DNA of 64,000 nucleotides, taken from the NCBI RefSeq assembly GCF_020991415.1, contig NZ_JAJMOY010000006.1, positions 1 to 64,000 on the forward strand. Reading direction: 5' to 3'. Numbering within the stretch: position 1 is the first letter of the stretch; the number at the start of each line of letters is the position of its first letter. Source of the stretch: Flavobacterium sp. ENC (GTDB taxonomy: Bacteria; Bacteroidota; Bacteroidia; Flavobacteriales; Flavobacteriaceae). The position numbers and the translations under genes are program-made. The notes beneath the pieces are model-generated. The model was not told the DNA's origin. It made no database searches and worked only from the letters and a program-made list of their open reading frames with translations. This document shows, piece after piece, positions 9,296 to 19,104 of this stretch.

Positions 9296-12200
9296 ATGAA
9301 TAAAAATCATGATATAGGCTTTCTATTGCCTAAAAAAATCATCAACCTTACTTTTATTTTATTTATGAGAGTATTCATTTTAGTTCTCTATTTAGGATTA
9401 ACCAGCATTTATGCCAATGTTGCAAAAGCGCAAAATGAAATCTCTGTTAAGGTTCAGGGTGCTTCACTGCAAACGCTTTTCAGCACCATTCAGCAAAAGA
9501 GCGATTATGTGTTTTTTTATAATGATGACTTAATCTCGTCTACAAAAAAAGTGAGCGTTAATCAATATGGAACTGTTGAACAAATCCTGAACAATGCATT
9601 AGCAAATACCGGATTAACATATACCATCATCGATAAGCAGGTTGTTATCAGGAAAACTAAAAAAGTACAGCAGGAGCAATATGATTTGACCGGATTTGTT
9701 ACCGATAAAAACGGAAATCCGTTAATTGGAGTAAATGTTGTATTGTTAAGCAATCAAAGCAATTGGGACATTACACGCGACAAAGGAGATTACAGGATAA
9801 GAGTCGCAGCCAATGATTCTGTTCGTTTTGACTATTTAGGTTTTAAATCGAAAATTGTTGGGGTAAATAACCAAAAATTCATCAAAGTTATCTTAACTCA
9901 GGATGTAATGGAGTTGACAGGAGTAGCCGTAGTGGCTTCCAACGGGTATACTGATATTCCTAAAGAAAGAGTTACAGGATCTTTTGAAGTTATGGGCGCC
10001 AAAGAACTTGCAGAGGTTCCTACCGTAGATATTGCTTCAAGAATTGAAGGGAAAATGGCTGGAGTAAAAGTCGATCAGAGAACGGGTAATATTTCAGTAA
10101 GAGGAACAAATAATTATAGCGGCAGTGGCAGACCATTGATAGTTATTGACGGTTTTCCACAGCCCGTAAGCGATTTTGGGTTTACCAAAATGGGGGTGTC
10201 GGGTGCATCAATTTTAAGTTACGTTAATGTAGATGACATAGAGAGTATTACGGTTTTAAAAGATGCTGCTGCATCTTCTATCTGGGGATCCCGTGCTGCC
10301 GACGGAGTAATTGTGGTAACCACAAAAAAAGGTAAAAAAGGAGAACCGGTCATTAATTTTAGTACCACAACTACAATAGGTGATAAAATGGATTTGGGGA
10401 AATTGCGTGTCATGAATACAGCTCAGTATATTGATTACGAAAAGGATCTTGTTAGTGGTGGCTTTGTAGTTGATGATATTGGTAACTGGCAGGCAAAAAA
10501 TCCCAGTGCTGCCCAGGAAATCATGTTTCAGCAACAAAGAGGAACAATTTCTATGGCAGAAAGAGATCGGTTATTAGATAAATTGGCACAGAATGACAAT
10601 CTTAATCAAATCAGCAAATACTTATTAAGAAATTCTGCAACCAGACAATATGACTTATCTGTAAGTGGCGGAAGTGATAAAAGTACGTATTACTTGTCTT
10701 TAGGTTTTAATAAAGATGAGGCAGCAATGCGGGGTAACGAATCTCAATCGTACAATATAACGTTAAATAATTCTTTTCAGCTTAAAAGTTTTTTAAAATT
10801 AAACACAGGAATAAATTACGTTTCTTCAACTTATCAGGCCAATACGACTGTAAACGAAGCGTTATCAAACGTATCAAATTCTGCAGTGCGCCCATACGAT
10901 ATGATTGCTGATGAAAACGGAAACGGAATTGATCGTTATATCATTTTCAGACCAGAAGTTGCCAAAGGATTTGAAACCCAGGGATATTTACCCTGGACTT
11001 ATAATTATCTTGATGAGCTCAATTATTCGAATGTTATAACCAAAGGAGCCAACATACGATTGAACGCCAGTTTAACGGCGACAGTAAATAGCTGGCTGAA
11101 TTTTGAAGCTTCAGGAATGTATACTTCCATTGGTAACAAAACCAAATCTTTAAGTGAACGGGACAGCTATTTTGCAAGAAATATGATCAATGAAGCAACT
11201 TCTGTAAATACTGCCGGTAAATTAGTTTACGGTATACCTGTAGGATCTTATTTGTACAATACCAATACTTCGAATGAATCGCAAAGCATGCGTTTTCAGA
11301 TGAATATAAACAGGAATTTTGATCAGGATAATGCCTTGCACTTTTTAGCAGGTTCAGAAATCAGAGAGGAACACAGAGAAGGATCAAGCCAAAGATATTA
11401 CGGTTATGACACAGATACAAATTCAGGACAATCTGTAAATCCAACAGCTTATTATACAACTATTTACGGCTGGCAGAATATTATCGGAACTTCTGATAAC
11501 GGCATTAGTAAATATAGAGATCGTTACTTGTCTTATTACGGGTTAGGTTCTTATGATTTTATGAACAGGTATCACGTGTCAGGAAGTGTTCGTTTTGATG
11601 ATGCTAATATTCTTGGAGCTTCCAGAAAAGACAGAGCATTACCATTATGGTCTGCAGGTGTTAAGTGGGATATTAATAAAGAGTTTTTCTTAAAAGAAGT
11701 AAGCTGGTTAAGCAATTTATCTGCGAGAGTTACTTATGGTGCAGGAGGAAGTACTCCACCGGGTGGTTTTGGAAGTCAAAGTGCTTTAATTTCTGTAGGT
11801 TCTGTTGATTTTAACACACAATTACCAACAGCTTCTATATCATTACCGGAAAATCCTGAGATTAAATGGGAAACAACAAAGACACTTAATTTTGGTTTGG
11901 ATTACGCCGTTTTTAATAATCGCCTTCGCGGAAGTGCTGATTTGTATTATAAAAAATCTTACGATATCCTAACCAATCTGCCTTACAACCCAACATACGG
12001 CTGGTCATATTTAACCTATAACACCGGTACACTAAAAGGTCACGGGGTTGATTTAAATATTTCAGGACTTATTGTAAACTCAGGTTTCAAATGGAACAGT
12101 ATGGTAACTTTTGCATACAACACCAATGAAGTCACAGATTCCCGTTTTAAAGCTACGACAGCAAATCAATATTTAGGGGGAGCAACAGTTGAGGGCAAAC

Positions 12201-12856
12201 CAATAGGATATATATATGCTTACAATTGGGCAGGTCTGGATGCTAATGGACAATCTACAGTTTATAGAAAAGACGGTACGGTTGTAAATGCGTCCCAGGG
12301 TATTTCAACAATTAACAAAGACGACCTAAAATATATGGGAACCACGGTGGCGCCTTATTTTGGTGGATTTATGAATAATTTCTCGTATAAGAATTTCATG
12401 CTGGGTGTTCAGATGACTTATTATGCAGGCCACGTATTTAGAAATACCGTATTGCAAAATTATCCATCCTATTCAGGAGTACAGTATGGTGCAGTAGCAA
12501 AAGATGAATTAATTGCTGATCGCTGGAGACAAGCCGGAGACGAAGTGTTTACAAATGTTCCCGGCCTGGCCAACATTAGTTATAATAGTTTAAATCGCTA
12601 TCAAAATGCAGACATCAATATTTTACCTGCAGATAATATTCGTTTGCAGCAAATTTCGCTGGGGTATAATGTTCCGTCAGAATGGCTGGCAAAAACTTTT
12701 ATAAAGTCATTGAGCTTCAATTTTGCAGCGAGAAATTTAGGATTATTGTGGGTTAAGAATGACTTGGGGATTGATCCGCAGTATTTGTCAACCAATAACT
12801 ACAACACACTTGCGCCTCAACGTAATTATACTTTACAATTTAATTGCAGTTTTTAA
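9296..12856 (+). CDS. SusC/RagA TonB-dependent transporter with STN signal-transduction domain
   Basis: The chosen ATG at 9296 gives 1186 residues with a long basic N-region and hydrophobic core ending NVAKAQ. In-frame TTG 9260 and ATG 9266 would only extend the signal. An STN (secretin/TonB short N-terminal) domain follows (ISVKVQGASLQTLFSTIQQKSDYVFFYNDDL). Then come a carboxypeptidase-like Ig domain (LTGFVTDKNGNPLIGVNV), the plug (VLKDAAASSIWGSRAADGVIVVTTKKG) and a 22-strand type barrel ending FNCSF. STN-bearing members signal to FecR, matching the upstream gene pair. The substrate is unknown; the following peptidase genes suggest peptides. Confidence 0.93.
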   Translation: MNKNHDIGFLLPKKIINLTFILFMRVFILVLYLGLTSIYANVAKAQNEISVKVQGASLQTLFSTIQQKSDYVFFYNDDLISSTKKVSVNQYGTVEQILNNALANTGLTYTIIDKQVVIRKTKKVQQEQYDLTGFVTDKNGNPLIGVNVVLLSNQSNWDITRDKGDYRIRVAANDSVRFDYLGFKSKIVGVNNQKFIKVILTQDVMELTGVAVVASNGYTDIPKERVTGSFEVMGAKELAEVPTVDIASRIEGKMAGVKVDQRTGNISVRGTNNYSGSGRPLIVIDGFPQPVSDFGFTKMGVSGASILSYVNVDDIESITVLKDAAASSIWGSRAADGVIVVTTKKGKKGEPVINFSTTTTIGDKMDLGKLRVMNTAQYIDYEKDLVSGGFVVDDIGNWQAKNPSAAQEIMFQQQRGTISMAERDRLLDKLAQNDNLNQISKYLLRNSATRQYDLSVSGGSDKSTYYLSLGFNKDEAAMRGNESQSYNITLNNSFQLKSFLKLNTGINYVSSTYQANTTVNEALSNVSNSAVRPYDMIADENGNGIDRYIIFRPEVAKGFETQGYLPWTYNYLDELNYSNVITKGANIRLNASLTATVNSWLNFEASGMYTSIGNKTKSLSERDSYFARNMINEATSVNTAGKLVYGIPVGSYLYNTNTSNESQSMRFQMNINRNFDQDNALHFLAGSEIREEHREGSSQRYYGYDTDTNSGQSVNPTAYYTTIYGWQNIIGTSDNGISKYRDRYLSYYGLGSYDFMNRYHVSGSVRFDDANILGASRKDRALPLWSAGVKWDINKEFFLKEVSWLSNLSARVTYGAGGSTPPGGFGSQSALISVGSVDFNTQLPTASISLPENPEIKWETTKTLNFGLDYAVFNNRLRGSADLYYKKSYDILTNLPYNPTYGWSYLTYNTGTLKGHGVDLNISGLIVNSGFKWNSMVTFAYNTNEVTDSRFKATTANQYLGGATVEGKPIGYIYAYNWAGLDANGQSTVYRKDGTVVNASQGISTINKDDLKYMGTTVAPYFGGFMNNFSYKNFMLGVQMTYYAGHVFRNTVLQNYPSYSGVQYGAVAKDELIADRWRQAGDEVFTNVPGLANISYNSLNRYQNADINILPADNIRLQQISLGYNVPSEWLAKTFIKSLSFNFAARNLGLLWVKNDLGIDPQYLSTNNYNTLAPQRNYTLQFNCSF

Positions 12857-12874
12857 TTTTAAAAAACAGACTTT

Positions 12875-14230
12875 ATGAAATTACTAAAATTCACCTTATA
12901 TATATTCCTTCCAATACTTCTATTAAACTCTTGCAGAGATTATGTTGAAGTAGAACAGGTTGGAAACAACAGAGTTTTAAAATACACCTCAGATTACAGA
13001 GGTTTGGCTAATAATTATACCGATATGACAGCTTCTGGCGGTATTCACCTGCTGGCCAGTGCAGAGGTAGAATTTCCGACAACCTATCAAACAGGTGTTT
13101 CGACCATTTGGAGTAACAGTTATACCTGGCAGGAAAAAATATACGATCCATCTCAGGGAGATTCAGACTGGAACGGGCTGTACAAAGCCATTTATTACAG
13201 CAATGTCATCATCGATGGTGTTATGAGCAGTGAAGGCGGAACAGCTGCGGAAAAAAAAGAAATTTATGCTGAGGCTTTTGTACACAGGGCGTTTGCATAT
13301 TTACAACTGGTAAATGTTTACGGTCCGCAATTTAATCCGGCTTCAGCCAATTCAGAAAAAGCAGTTCCGTTATTATTAAAACCGGATTTATTTTCTTCTT
13401 TGGAAAGAAGTACAGTGGGGCAAGTGTACGATCAGATTATTTCCGATTTGCAAAGTGCCTTAGCCAATGATATTCAGGATACGCCTCCATTTAATGTTTT
13501 GCCTTCAAAAAGCGCGGTTTATGCATTATTTGCCAGAACGTATCTTTATATGGGATCGTATCAGTTAAGCCTTGACAATGCTCAAAAAGCACTTGAAATG
13601 CAAAGCAGTTTAATCAACTTAAATACATTTGCTTCCGGATTTAGCTACCCGGTTTTAATCCAGAATCCTGAGATTATATTTTCGAAAACAGTATTGTTTA
13701 TGTACAGAGGTGCTCCGCTATCAAACGATTTACTAAATAGTTTTGAAAGCAATGACCTTCGTTACAATTATTACACCATAGCAGGAACAAATTTTTTCCC
13801 AGGTTATACAGGAAGAGGTTTTGGAATTGCAAATTATAGTCCGACTACCGGAATTAATATTGGAGTATCGGTTCCGGAAATGTATTTGATCTCAGCCGAA
13901 TGTTATGCCAGATTAGGACAGCCGGAAAAAGCAGTTGAAAATCTGAATATTTTGAGAGCAAAAAGATATAAAACTGCGACAAATTACGAAGTAGCCGCGA
14001 CTACAAATACAGAAGCTTTGAATCTGGCATTGGTCGAAAGACAAAAAGAACTTATAGGCAGAGGATTTCGATGGTTCGATCAGAGAAGATTAAATCTTGA
14101 TCCGCTTTATCAAAAAACATATTCCAGAGTTTTTAAAGGACAAACCTATACGCTTGAGCCGAATAGCGACGGATATGTGTTCCCGATCAATCAAAATTAC
14201 ATCGATTTAAACCCGGAACTGGGGAAATAA
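12875..14230 (+). CDS. SusD/RagB-family surface lipoprotein
   Basis: 451 residues. The lipoprotein signal has the lipobox LLNSC (Cys about 20). A TPR-like SusD core follows (EAFVHRAFAYLQLVNVYGPQF), with the family C-terminal segment LISAECYARLGQPEKAVENLNILRAKR and VERQKELIGRGFRWFDQRR. SusD proteins form the lid over a SusC barrel and bind the substrate. The gene begins 18 bases after the SusC stop. At 451 residues it is on the small side, as often seen in FecI/FecR-linked pairs. Confidence 0.93.
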   Translation: MKLLKFTLYIFLPILLLNSCRDYVEVEQVGNNRVLKYTSDYRGLANNYTDMTASGGIHLLASAEVEFPTTYQTGVSTIWSNSYTWQEKIYDPSQGDSDWNGLYKAIYYSNVIIDGVMSSEGGTAAEKKEIYAEAFVHRAFAYLQLVNVYGPQFNPASANSEKAVPLLLKPDLFSSLERSTVGQVYDQIISDLQSALANDIQDTPPFNVLPSKSAVYALFARTYLYMGSYQLSLDNAQKALEMQSSLINLNTFASGFSYPVLIQNPEIIFSKTVLFMYRGAPLSNDLLNSFESNDLRYNYYTIAGTNFFPGYTGRGFGIANYSPTTGINIGVSVPEMYLISAECYARLGQPEKAVENLNILRAKRYKTATNYEVAATTNTEALNLALVERQKELIGRGFRWFDQRRLNLDPLYQKTYSRVFKGQTYTLEPNSDGYVFPINQNYIDLNPELGK

Positions 14231-14242
14231 AAAAATACAGCA

Positions 14243-16222
14243 ATGTTAAAGAAAATAGTAAATATCAAATTTTTGGTACTGGCCTTTTGCGCCTTTACCT
14301 TACACGTTACAAGCCAGGAAACAAAGTTAAGATTAAAAGGAATGGCGGATGTGCCAATCCCGGGATTAACGATGAGCATGACTTATGAAGCAAAAGGCGG
14401 ACCGCTGGAAAGCATCAAAGAAATCAACGGTTATGCCTATGTTTTTAACGATTACAGATGGGAAATCGAAGATCTTAAAATGAAGAAAAACGGTACTGCC
14501 TGGAATGTAGAATACACTGTTCCTAAAAATTGCGGTTTTATGGCTTTCCGATTTTATGGAAATACAGATAACGGTTTAGTTACAGATTCCGGACAGGACA
14601 CCGGTTATCTTTTGGTTGTTTTTAAAGAGCCAAAAGTAAAAATGCCGGGAGCAGATTTGGCCTGGGCAACTTTTAGAAACAAAGATTTCAACAGTCAGTT
14701 TAACGGTTATTTTAAAGATTTTACAATAAACGGAGACGCTTCAGAATATTGGTTGAAAAAAGAAGTTGCAGATCATGGTGAAAACTTCCCGAAATTCATT
14801 GATACTTATATCAAGATTTTAAAAGTTCAGAAACCGGAGAAATTTGATGAATTAGGACACCGTTTTTTAGGAGATTTTGTAAAGAAAATGAACGGTCAGC
14901 CTGAAGAAGTTTTTCTAAAAGTGCACAGTTTATATTTATTTGATCTTAAAGATAAACCAAAAGCGGATTCTCTTGAAACCGTCATTCAAAAACAATTTCC
15001 AAAAGGAGCTTTTATGCGTTTTAAAGCATATCAGAAAATTATGCCAATTGCAGATGCTCCGGAGAAAAACAAAGTTATAACTCAGTTTTTAGCTGATTTT
15101 CCATACACTTCTGATGTACCGGATTCGCAAAAGTATATCTATGATAACATTGTAAAAACGCAATTTGGATATTATTTTGAGACCAAAGACTATAACAGTG
15201 TTTTAGCTTTAATTCCAACCATGAATTTTGCTAACCTGAATGATGCGTACCATCAGAATATTTCAAAAGCTTTGTATTTAAAGATAGTTGATCCGGCAAC
15301 AATAGAAACCATGGCGGTACCAATGATTCAGCAGATGCAGCAAAAAGTAAACGACCTGTCCTACATGCAGGGAATTTACTGGTCACCAAATCAGGCCACT
15401 GAAAATGCTAAGGATAGACTTAACGATCAGTTAGTGATTCAGATTCGTATGTATGATATGTTGAAAAAGTACAAAGAAGTTTTAGAGACTTTTGAATTAC
15501 TGCCGTTTCAAAAACGTTACGAAAAAGCAAGTGTGAATGATATTCACGTAAGAGCACTTGAAGCTTTAAACAAACCAGTTATTGAAGTTTTAAAAATTGC
15601 AGCAAGAGCTAATACATTATCTGAAGGATTAACAGCTAAACTAAAAGAAGCTTACTTAAAAGAAGGAAAAAAAGAAAGTGATTTTCCTGCCTATTTAGAA
15701 CAGTTGAAGAAAGAAAACAATTCTGAAGAAAAAATCGTTCTTATGAATCCGGTTCCCGCGCCAACAATTAAAGTGCAGACGGCAGACGGAAAAGAAAAAC
15801 AATTGGCTTTAGACAACGGAAAAATCATTGTAATTGATTTTTGGGCAACCTGGTGCGGACCCTGCAAAAAAGCATTTCCGGCGATGCAGCAACTGGTAAC
15901 AAATTTTAAAGAGGACAAACAGGTTGAAGTTTATTTTATAAGCACTCAGGAAACCAAAGAAGGCTATAAAAAAGAGGCATTGGCCTATTTAAAAGAAAAA
16001 GGTTTAAAGCTTGATACTTATTTTGACCTTGTGAAAAAAGGCGGCGGAACAAACAATGAATCGTTTTCTAAATATGCAGCCATTTTTAAATCAAGCGGGA
16101 TTCCGAGAAAAGTAGTAATCAAAAACGGCCAGATTCGATTTACATCAGAAGGATATTCGGGAAATCCCGGGCAGCTTGTAGACGAGCTTACAAATGTTAT
16201 TAATGCTTTAAAGAAAGAATAA
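14243..16222 (+). CDS. TlpA-like thioredoxin-fold protein, periplasmic or membrane-associated
   Basis: 659 residues with a signal peptide (hydrophobic stretch then VTSQE). The first 480 or so residues form an unrecognised region with an N-terminal beta-rich part and an alpha-helical middle. The C-terminal thioredoxin domain (about 505-659) carries FWATWCGPCKKAFP with the redox pair C538 and C541, then a cis-Pro region (SSGIPRKVVI). By family it reduces or shuffles disulfides outside the cytoplasm. It lies 12 bases after SusD and 24 bases before the S9 peptidase, so it is part of the same operon. It may open disulfides in imported peptides before proteolysis; this is inference. Confidence 0.85.
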   Translation: MLKKIVNIKFLVLAFCAFTLHVTSQETKLRLKGMADVPIPGLTMSMTYEAKGGPLESIKEINGYAYVFNDYRWEIEDLKMKKNGTAWNVEYTVPKNCGFMAFRFYGNTDNGLVTDSGQDTGYLLVVFKEPKVKMPGADLAWATFRNKDFNSQFNGYFKDFTINGDASEYWLKKEVADHGENFPKFIDTYIKILKVQKPEKFDELGHRFLGDFVKKMNGQPEEVFLKVHSLYLFDLKDKPKADSLETVIQKQFPKGAFMRFKAYQKIMPIADAPEKNKVITQFLADFPYTSDVPDSQKYIYDNIVKTQFGYYFETKDYNSVLALIPTMNFANLNDAYHQNISKALYLKIVDPATIETMAVPMIQQMQQKVNDLSYMQGIYWSPNQATENAKDRLNDQLVIQIRMYDMLKKYKEVLETFELLPFQKRYEKASVNDIHVRALEALNKPVIEVLKIAARANTLSEGLTAKLKEAYLKEGKKESDFPAYLEQLKKENNSEEKIVLMNPVPAPTIKVQTADGKEKQLALDNGKIIVIDFWATWCGPCKKAFPAMQQLVTNFKEDKQVEVYFISTQETKEGYKKEALAYLKEKGLKLDTYFDLVKKGGGTNNESFSKYAAIFKSSGIPRKVVIKNGQIRFTSEGYSGNPGQLVDELTNVINALKKE

Positions 16223-16246
16223 TTTCTTTTTGAAAATAAAAAAAAT

Positions 16247-18844
16247 ATGAAAAAAATAGTTTTACTGTGTATACTTTCAATGGGTATACACAGTTTATCT
16301 GCACAGAAAAAAACAGTTGACGAATCGGCCTACGAATCATGGAAAAGAATTGGCAGCAAATCGTTATCTTATAATGGTAAGTGGATGTCGTACAGCACTG
16401 TATTTCAGGATGAGGAAAAAGAAAACGATAAGCAAATCATTATTCAGGAAACTCCAAAAGGAAAACGCCTGGTGTTGAATAATGTCAGCGATTTAAAATT
16501 CATTGGAAAAAAAGACTGGATTCAGTACAGCAAAAACGACAGTACGCTTTTGCAAAACCTAAAAACAGGCGTAAAAAAGCTTTGGAAATCCAAACATTAT
16601 ACCAATGCTCTTGAAGGAACAGATATTTTATATTATACACGTCCTGAAGCTGTAAAAGGAGATTTTTTTCTGCAGCGTTTGGTTTGTTACAACATAGAAA
16701 CGAACGACAGCATTTCTGTAAACAATATAAAATCATCTCATTTTTTAAAGAACAACGCAATTATTTATGTACAGATAGAAAAGGATCAGGTATATCTGAA
16801 ACAAGGGGTTCCAGGCGGCAAACAGCAAACTGTTTACACTGGAAAAGCAGCTGATTTTGGCGATTTTCAGTTAAATGGAAAAGAAGATGGCGGGAGTTTT
16901 ACTTTGAAAGGAACCAACAGTGCAGATTTTAATTTGGTATATTACTTTAGTTTGAAAGACAATTCTGTTAAATTGATATTTAATTACGACGACGTTAAAC
17001 TAAATGATTCCGACTATTCTATTTCAAAAACAGCTTATGGATTGACTGAGAATACGAATTATATTCAGTTGCAAGTTTTTGGAAACAAGCGTCAGGAAAA
17101 TACACAAATTCCAAAATCGGGAGTTGAAATCTGGAAATACGACCAGGGAAGTCTGGAGCGCAGACAGGAAATGCTTCGAAATTCAAAAATACTGCCCAGT
17201 GAACCCAAGTTTCTTTATGATATCAAAAACAATAAAGTGATTAAAGTAGCTGCGGCGGGAGAATTTGATCAGGTAATTGTACCGGAATCGGGTGATTTTA
17301 AAGGTCTTTTTGCTATCGATAAAAAACCGTATAAGGTAGAAGTAGACTGGACTTTTAATGAGCGTAACGATATTTACTGGATCGATGCTTCGACTGGAAA
17401 ATCTATAAAAGTACTAACAGGAGTTTTTGGAAGTCCATCATGGAATACACAAGGAACGTATGCTATTTTAGATGATGAAAAACAAAAAGAATGGATGGTT
17501 TTTGACACTGCTTCTATGAAATTTAAAAACATTAGTAAACAAATTCCTTTTCCTGTTTCAAATCCTAATGTAGATATGGCAAATCTTAACACAGCATACG
17601 GAATTGCCGGCTGGCTAAACAATGGAAATACGGTAGTTTTATACGATCAATTTGATTTGTGGGCGATCGATCTAACGAATCAAAAACCTGCGTATTCCGT
17701 AACTCAGGGATACGGAAGAAAAAACAATGTCGAATTACGCTGTAACGAAACAGGTTTTATGGGCAATTTGGATCAGAAAAAAGCAATTACTTTGATTGGT
17801 TTTGACTTTGAGCATAAATCAAAAGGTGTTTACAAGTTAATCAACAATAATTCGGTAGACAAAGTATTTTCCAGCCCAAATTATAATGTTCGGATTGAAG
17901 CAGTTTCTGGTGATAACTCTAGTGTTTTATTTACAAAAGAAAGTTATACAACTTTTCCGGATTTATGGTGGGGAACTTCTGGTTTTGGCTCACAATCCAA
18001 AATTACCGATATCAATCCACAGCAAAAAGACTTTGCCTGGGGTACTTCGAAAGTATTGACATGGAAAAGCTTCAGCGGAAAAGAAAATCAGGGAAATCTA
18101 TATCTTCCGGACAACTACGACAGTAAAAAAACATATCCTGTAGTAGTTCATTTTTACGAAAAACATACCGAGGAGTTCAATGCGTACCAGCTGCCTGAAG
18201 TCAGCACTGCAAACATTAATATTCCAACATACGTAAGCAGAGGTTATATTGTTTTTCAGCCCGATGTACATTATGTTTATGGTGAAGTTGGAAACAGCGT
18301 TTACAATGATGTTGTTAGCGGGGTTGACTATTTAATTTCACAAGGCATTACCGAAAAAGGGAAAATAGGAATTCAGGGACACAGTTTTGGCGGTTACGAA
18401 ACTTCTTTCCTAATAACTAAAACCGATATTTTTACTTGTGCTATTGTTGCCTCGGGCGTAAGCAATTTTACTGCCAATTATCCAATTATGAGATCAAATG
18501 GTATTTCTACAATGTTTAAATATGAGGCCGACCAATTGCGTATGGGAAGTGCTATGCATGAAAATCTTGACGGATACATTAAAAATTCACCCCTTTTTGC
18601 AGCAAAAAATATCAAAACACCGGTACTTATCTTTCACAATGATAATGACCGCGCGGTGCCTTATCAGGAAGGACAATCTTTGTTTTTTGCACTTCGTCGT
18701 TTAGGAAAACCGGCTGTATTGGTGAACTACAAAAAAGAAGGTCATACCCTTGAAGATGCCGCAAACAGAAAAGACTGGACAAACAAAATGCAGCAATATT
18801 TTGATTATTACCTAAAAGGAGCAGACCGTCCGGACTGGATGTAA
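16247..18844 (+). CDS. S9 family (prolyl oligopeptidase-like) serine peptidase
   Basis: 865 residues with a signal peptide (MKKIVLLCILSMGIHSLSAQ). The N-terminal two thirds is a beta-propeller that gates access. The C-terminal alpha/beta hydrolase has the nucleophile motif GIQGHSFGGYE (S713), the acid in HNDNDRAVP (D801) and the base in KEGHTLED (H833), so the triad is intact. Such enzymes cut short peptides, often after proline or with exopeptidase modes. The position between the TlpA-like gene and the M16 peptidase gene supports periplasmic peptide breakdown. Confidence 0.9.
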   Translation: MKKIVLLCILSMGIHSLSAQKKTVDESAYESWKRIGSKSLSYNGKWMSYSTVFQDEEKENDKQIIIQETPKGKRLVLNNVSDLKFIGKKDWIQYSKNDSTLLQNLKTGVKKLWKSKHYTNALEGTDILYYTRPEAVKGDFFLQRLVCYNIETNDSISVNNIKSSHFLKNNAIIYVQIEKDQVYLKQGVPGGKQQTVYTGKAADFGDFQLNGKEDGGSFTLKGTNSADFNLVYYFSLKDNSVKLIFNYDDVKLNDSDYSISKTAYGLTENTNYIQLQVFGNKRQENTQIPKSGVEIWKYDQGSLERRQEMLRNSKILPSEPKFLYDIKNNKVIKVAAAGEFDQVIVPESGDFKGLFAIDKKPYKVEVDWTFNERNDIYWIDASTGKSIKVLTGVFGSPSWNTQGTYAILDDEKQKEWMVFDTASMKFKNISKQIPFPVSNPNVDMANLNTAYGIAGWLNNGNTVVLYDQFDLWAIDLTNQKPAYSVTQGYGRKNNVELRCNETGFMGNLDQKKAITLIGFDFEHKSKGVYKLINNNSVDKVFSSPNYNVRIEAVSGDNSSVLFTKESYTTFPDLWWGTSGFGSQSKITDINPQQKDFAWGTSKVLTWKSFSGKENQGNLYLPDNYDSKKTYPVVVHFYEKHTEEFNAYQLPEVSTANINIPTYVSRGYIVFQPDVHYVYGEVGNSVYNDVVSGVDYLISQGITEKGKIGIQGHSFGGYETSFLITKTDIFTCAIVASGVSNFTANYPIMRSNGISTMFKYEADQLRMGSAMHENLDGYIKNSPLFAAKNIKTPVLIFHNDNDRAVPYQEGQSLFFALRRLGKPAVLVNYKKEGHTLEDAANRKDWTNKMQQYFDYYLKGADRPDWM

Positions 18845-18887
18845 TATAAATAATTGATCATCAATAATATTAGACGCTGATTTTACG

Positions 18888-18962
18888 GATTCGCTATCGT
18901 GAAAATACTGATAAACACAGATGTTAAAATCCGTTTCAATCCGTGTTTTCGCAAAGCGAATC
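18888..18962. repeat. Imperfect inverted repeat, possible degenerate intergenic repeat
   Basis: GATTCGCT (18888-18895) and AGCGAATC (18955-18962) flank a segment with further partial pairing (GTGAAAA / TTTTCGC) and repeated words such as AATCCGT and CATCCGCG. The 260-base gap between the S9 and M16 genes holds no ORF of note. Similar 'ACGGAT...GCTGATT...GCGTGGATTT' wording recurs at about 46590-46635, so both may be decayed copies of a dispersed element. Confidence 0.4.
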
Positions 18963-19104
18963 TGTTTCATCCGCGTTCAGGTAAGCAAATTAATGAGACT
19001 GTTATTTGAGGTTTTTCTAAAATTTTCAAATGAACAGCAAAAAACGCTTATCCAATTAAGTTAATCAGAAAAAATCAATCAAAAAGAACATTTATAGCAA
19101 CAAA

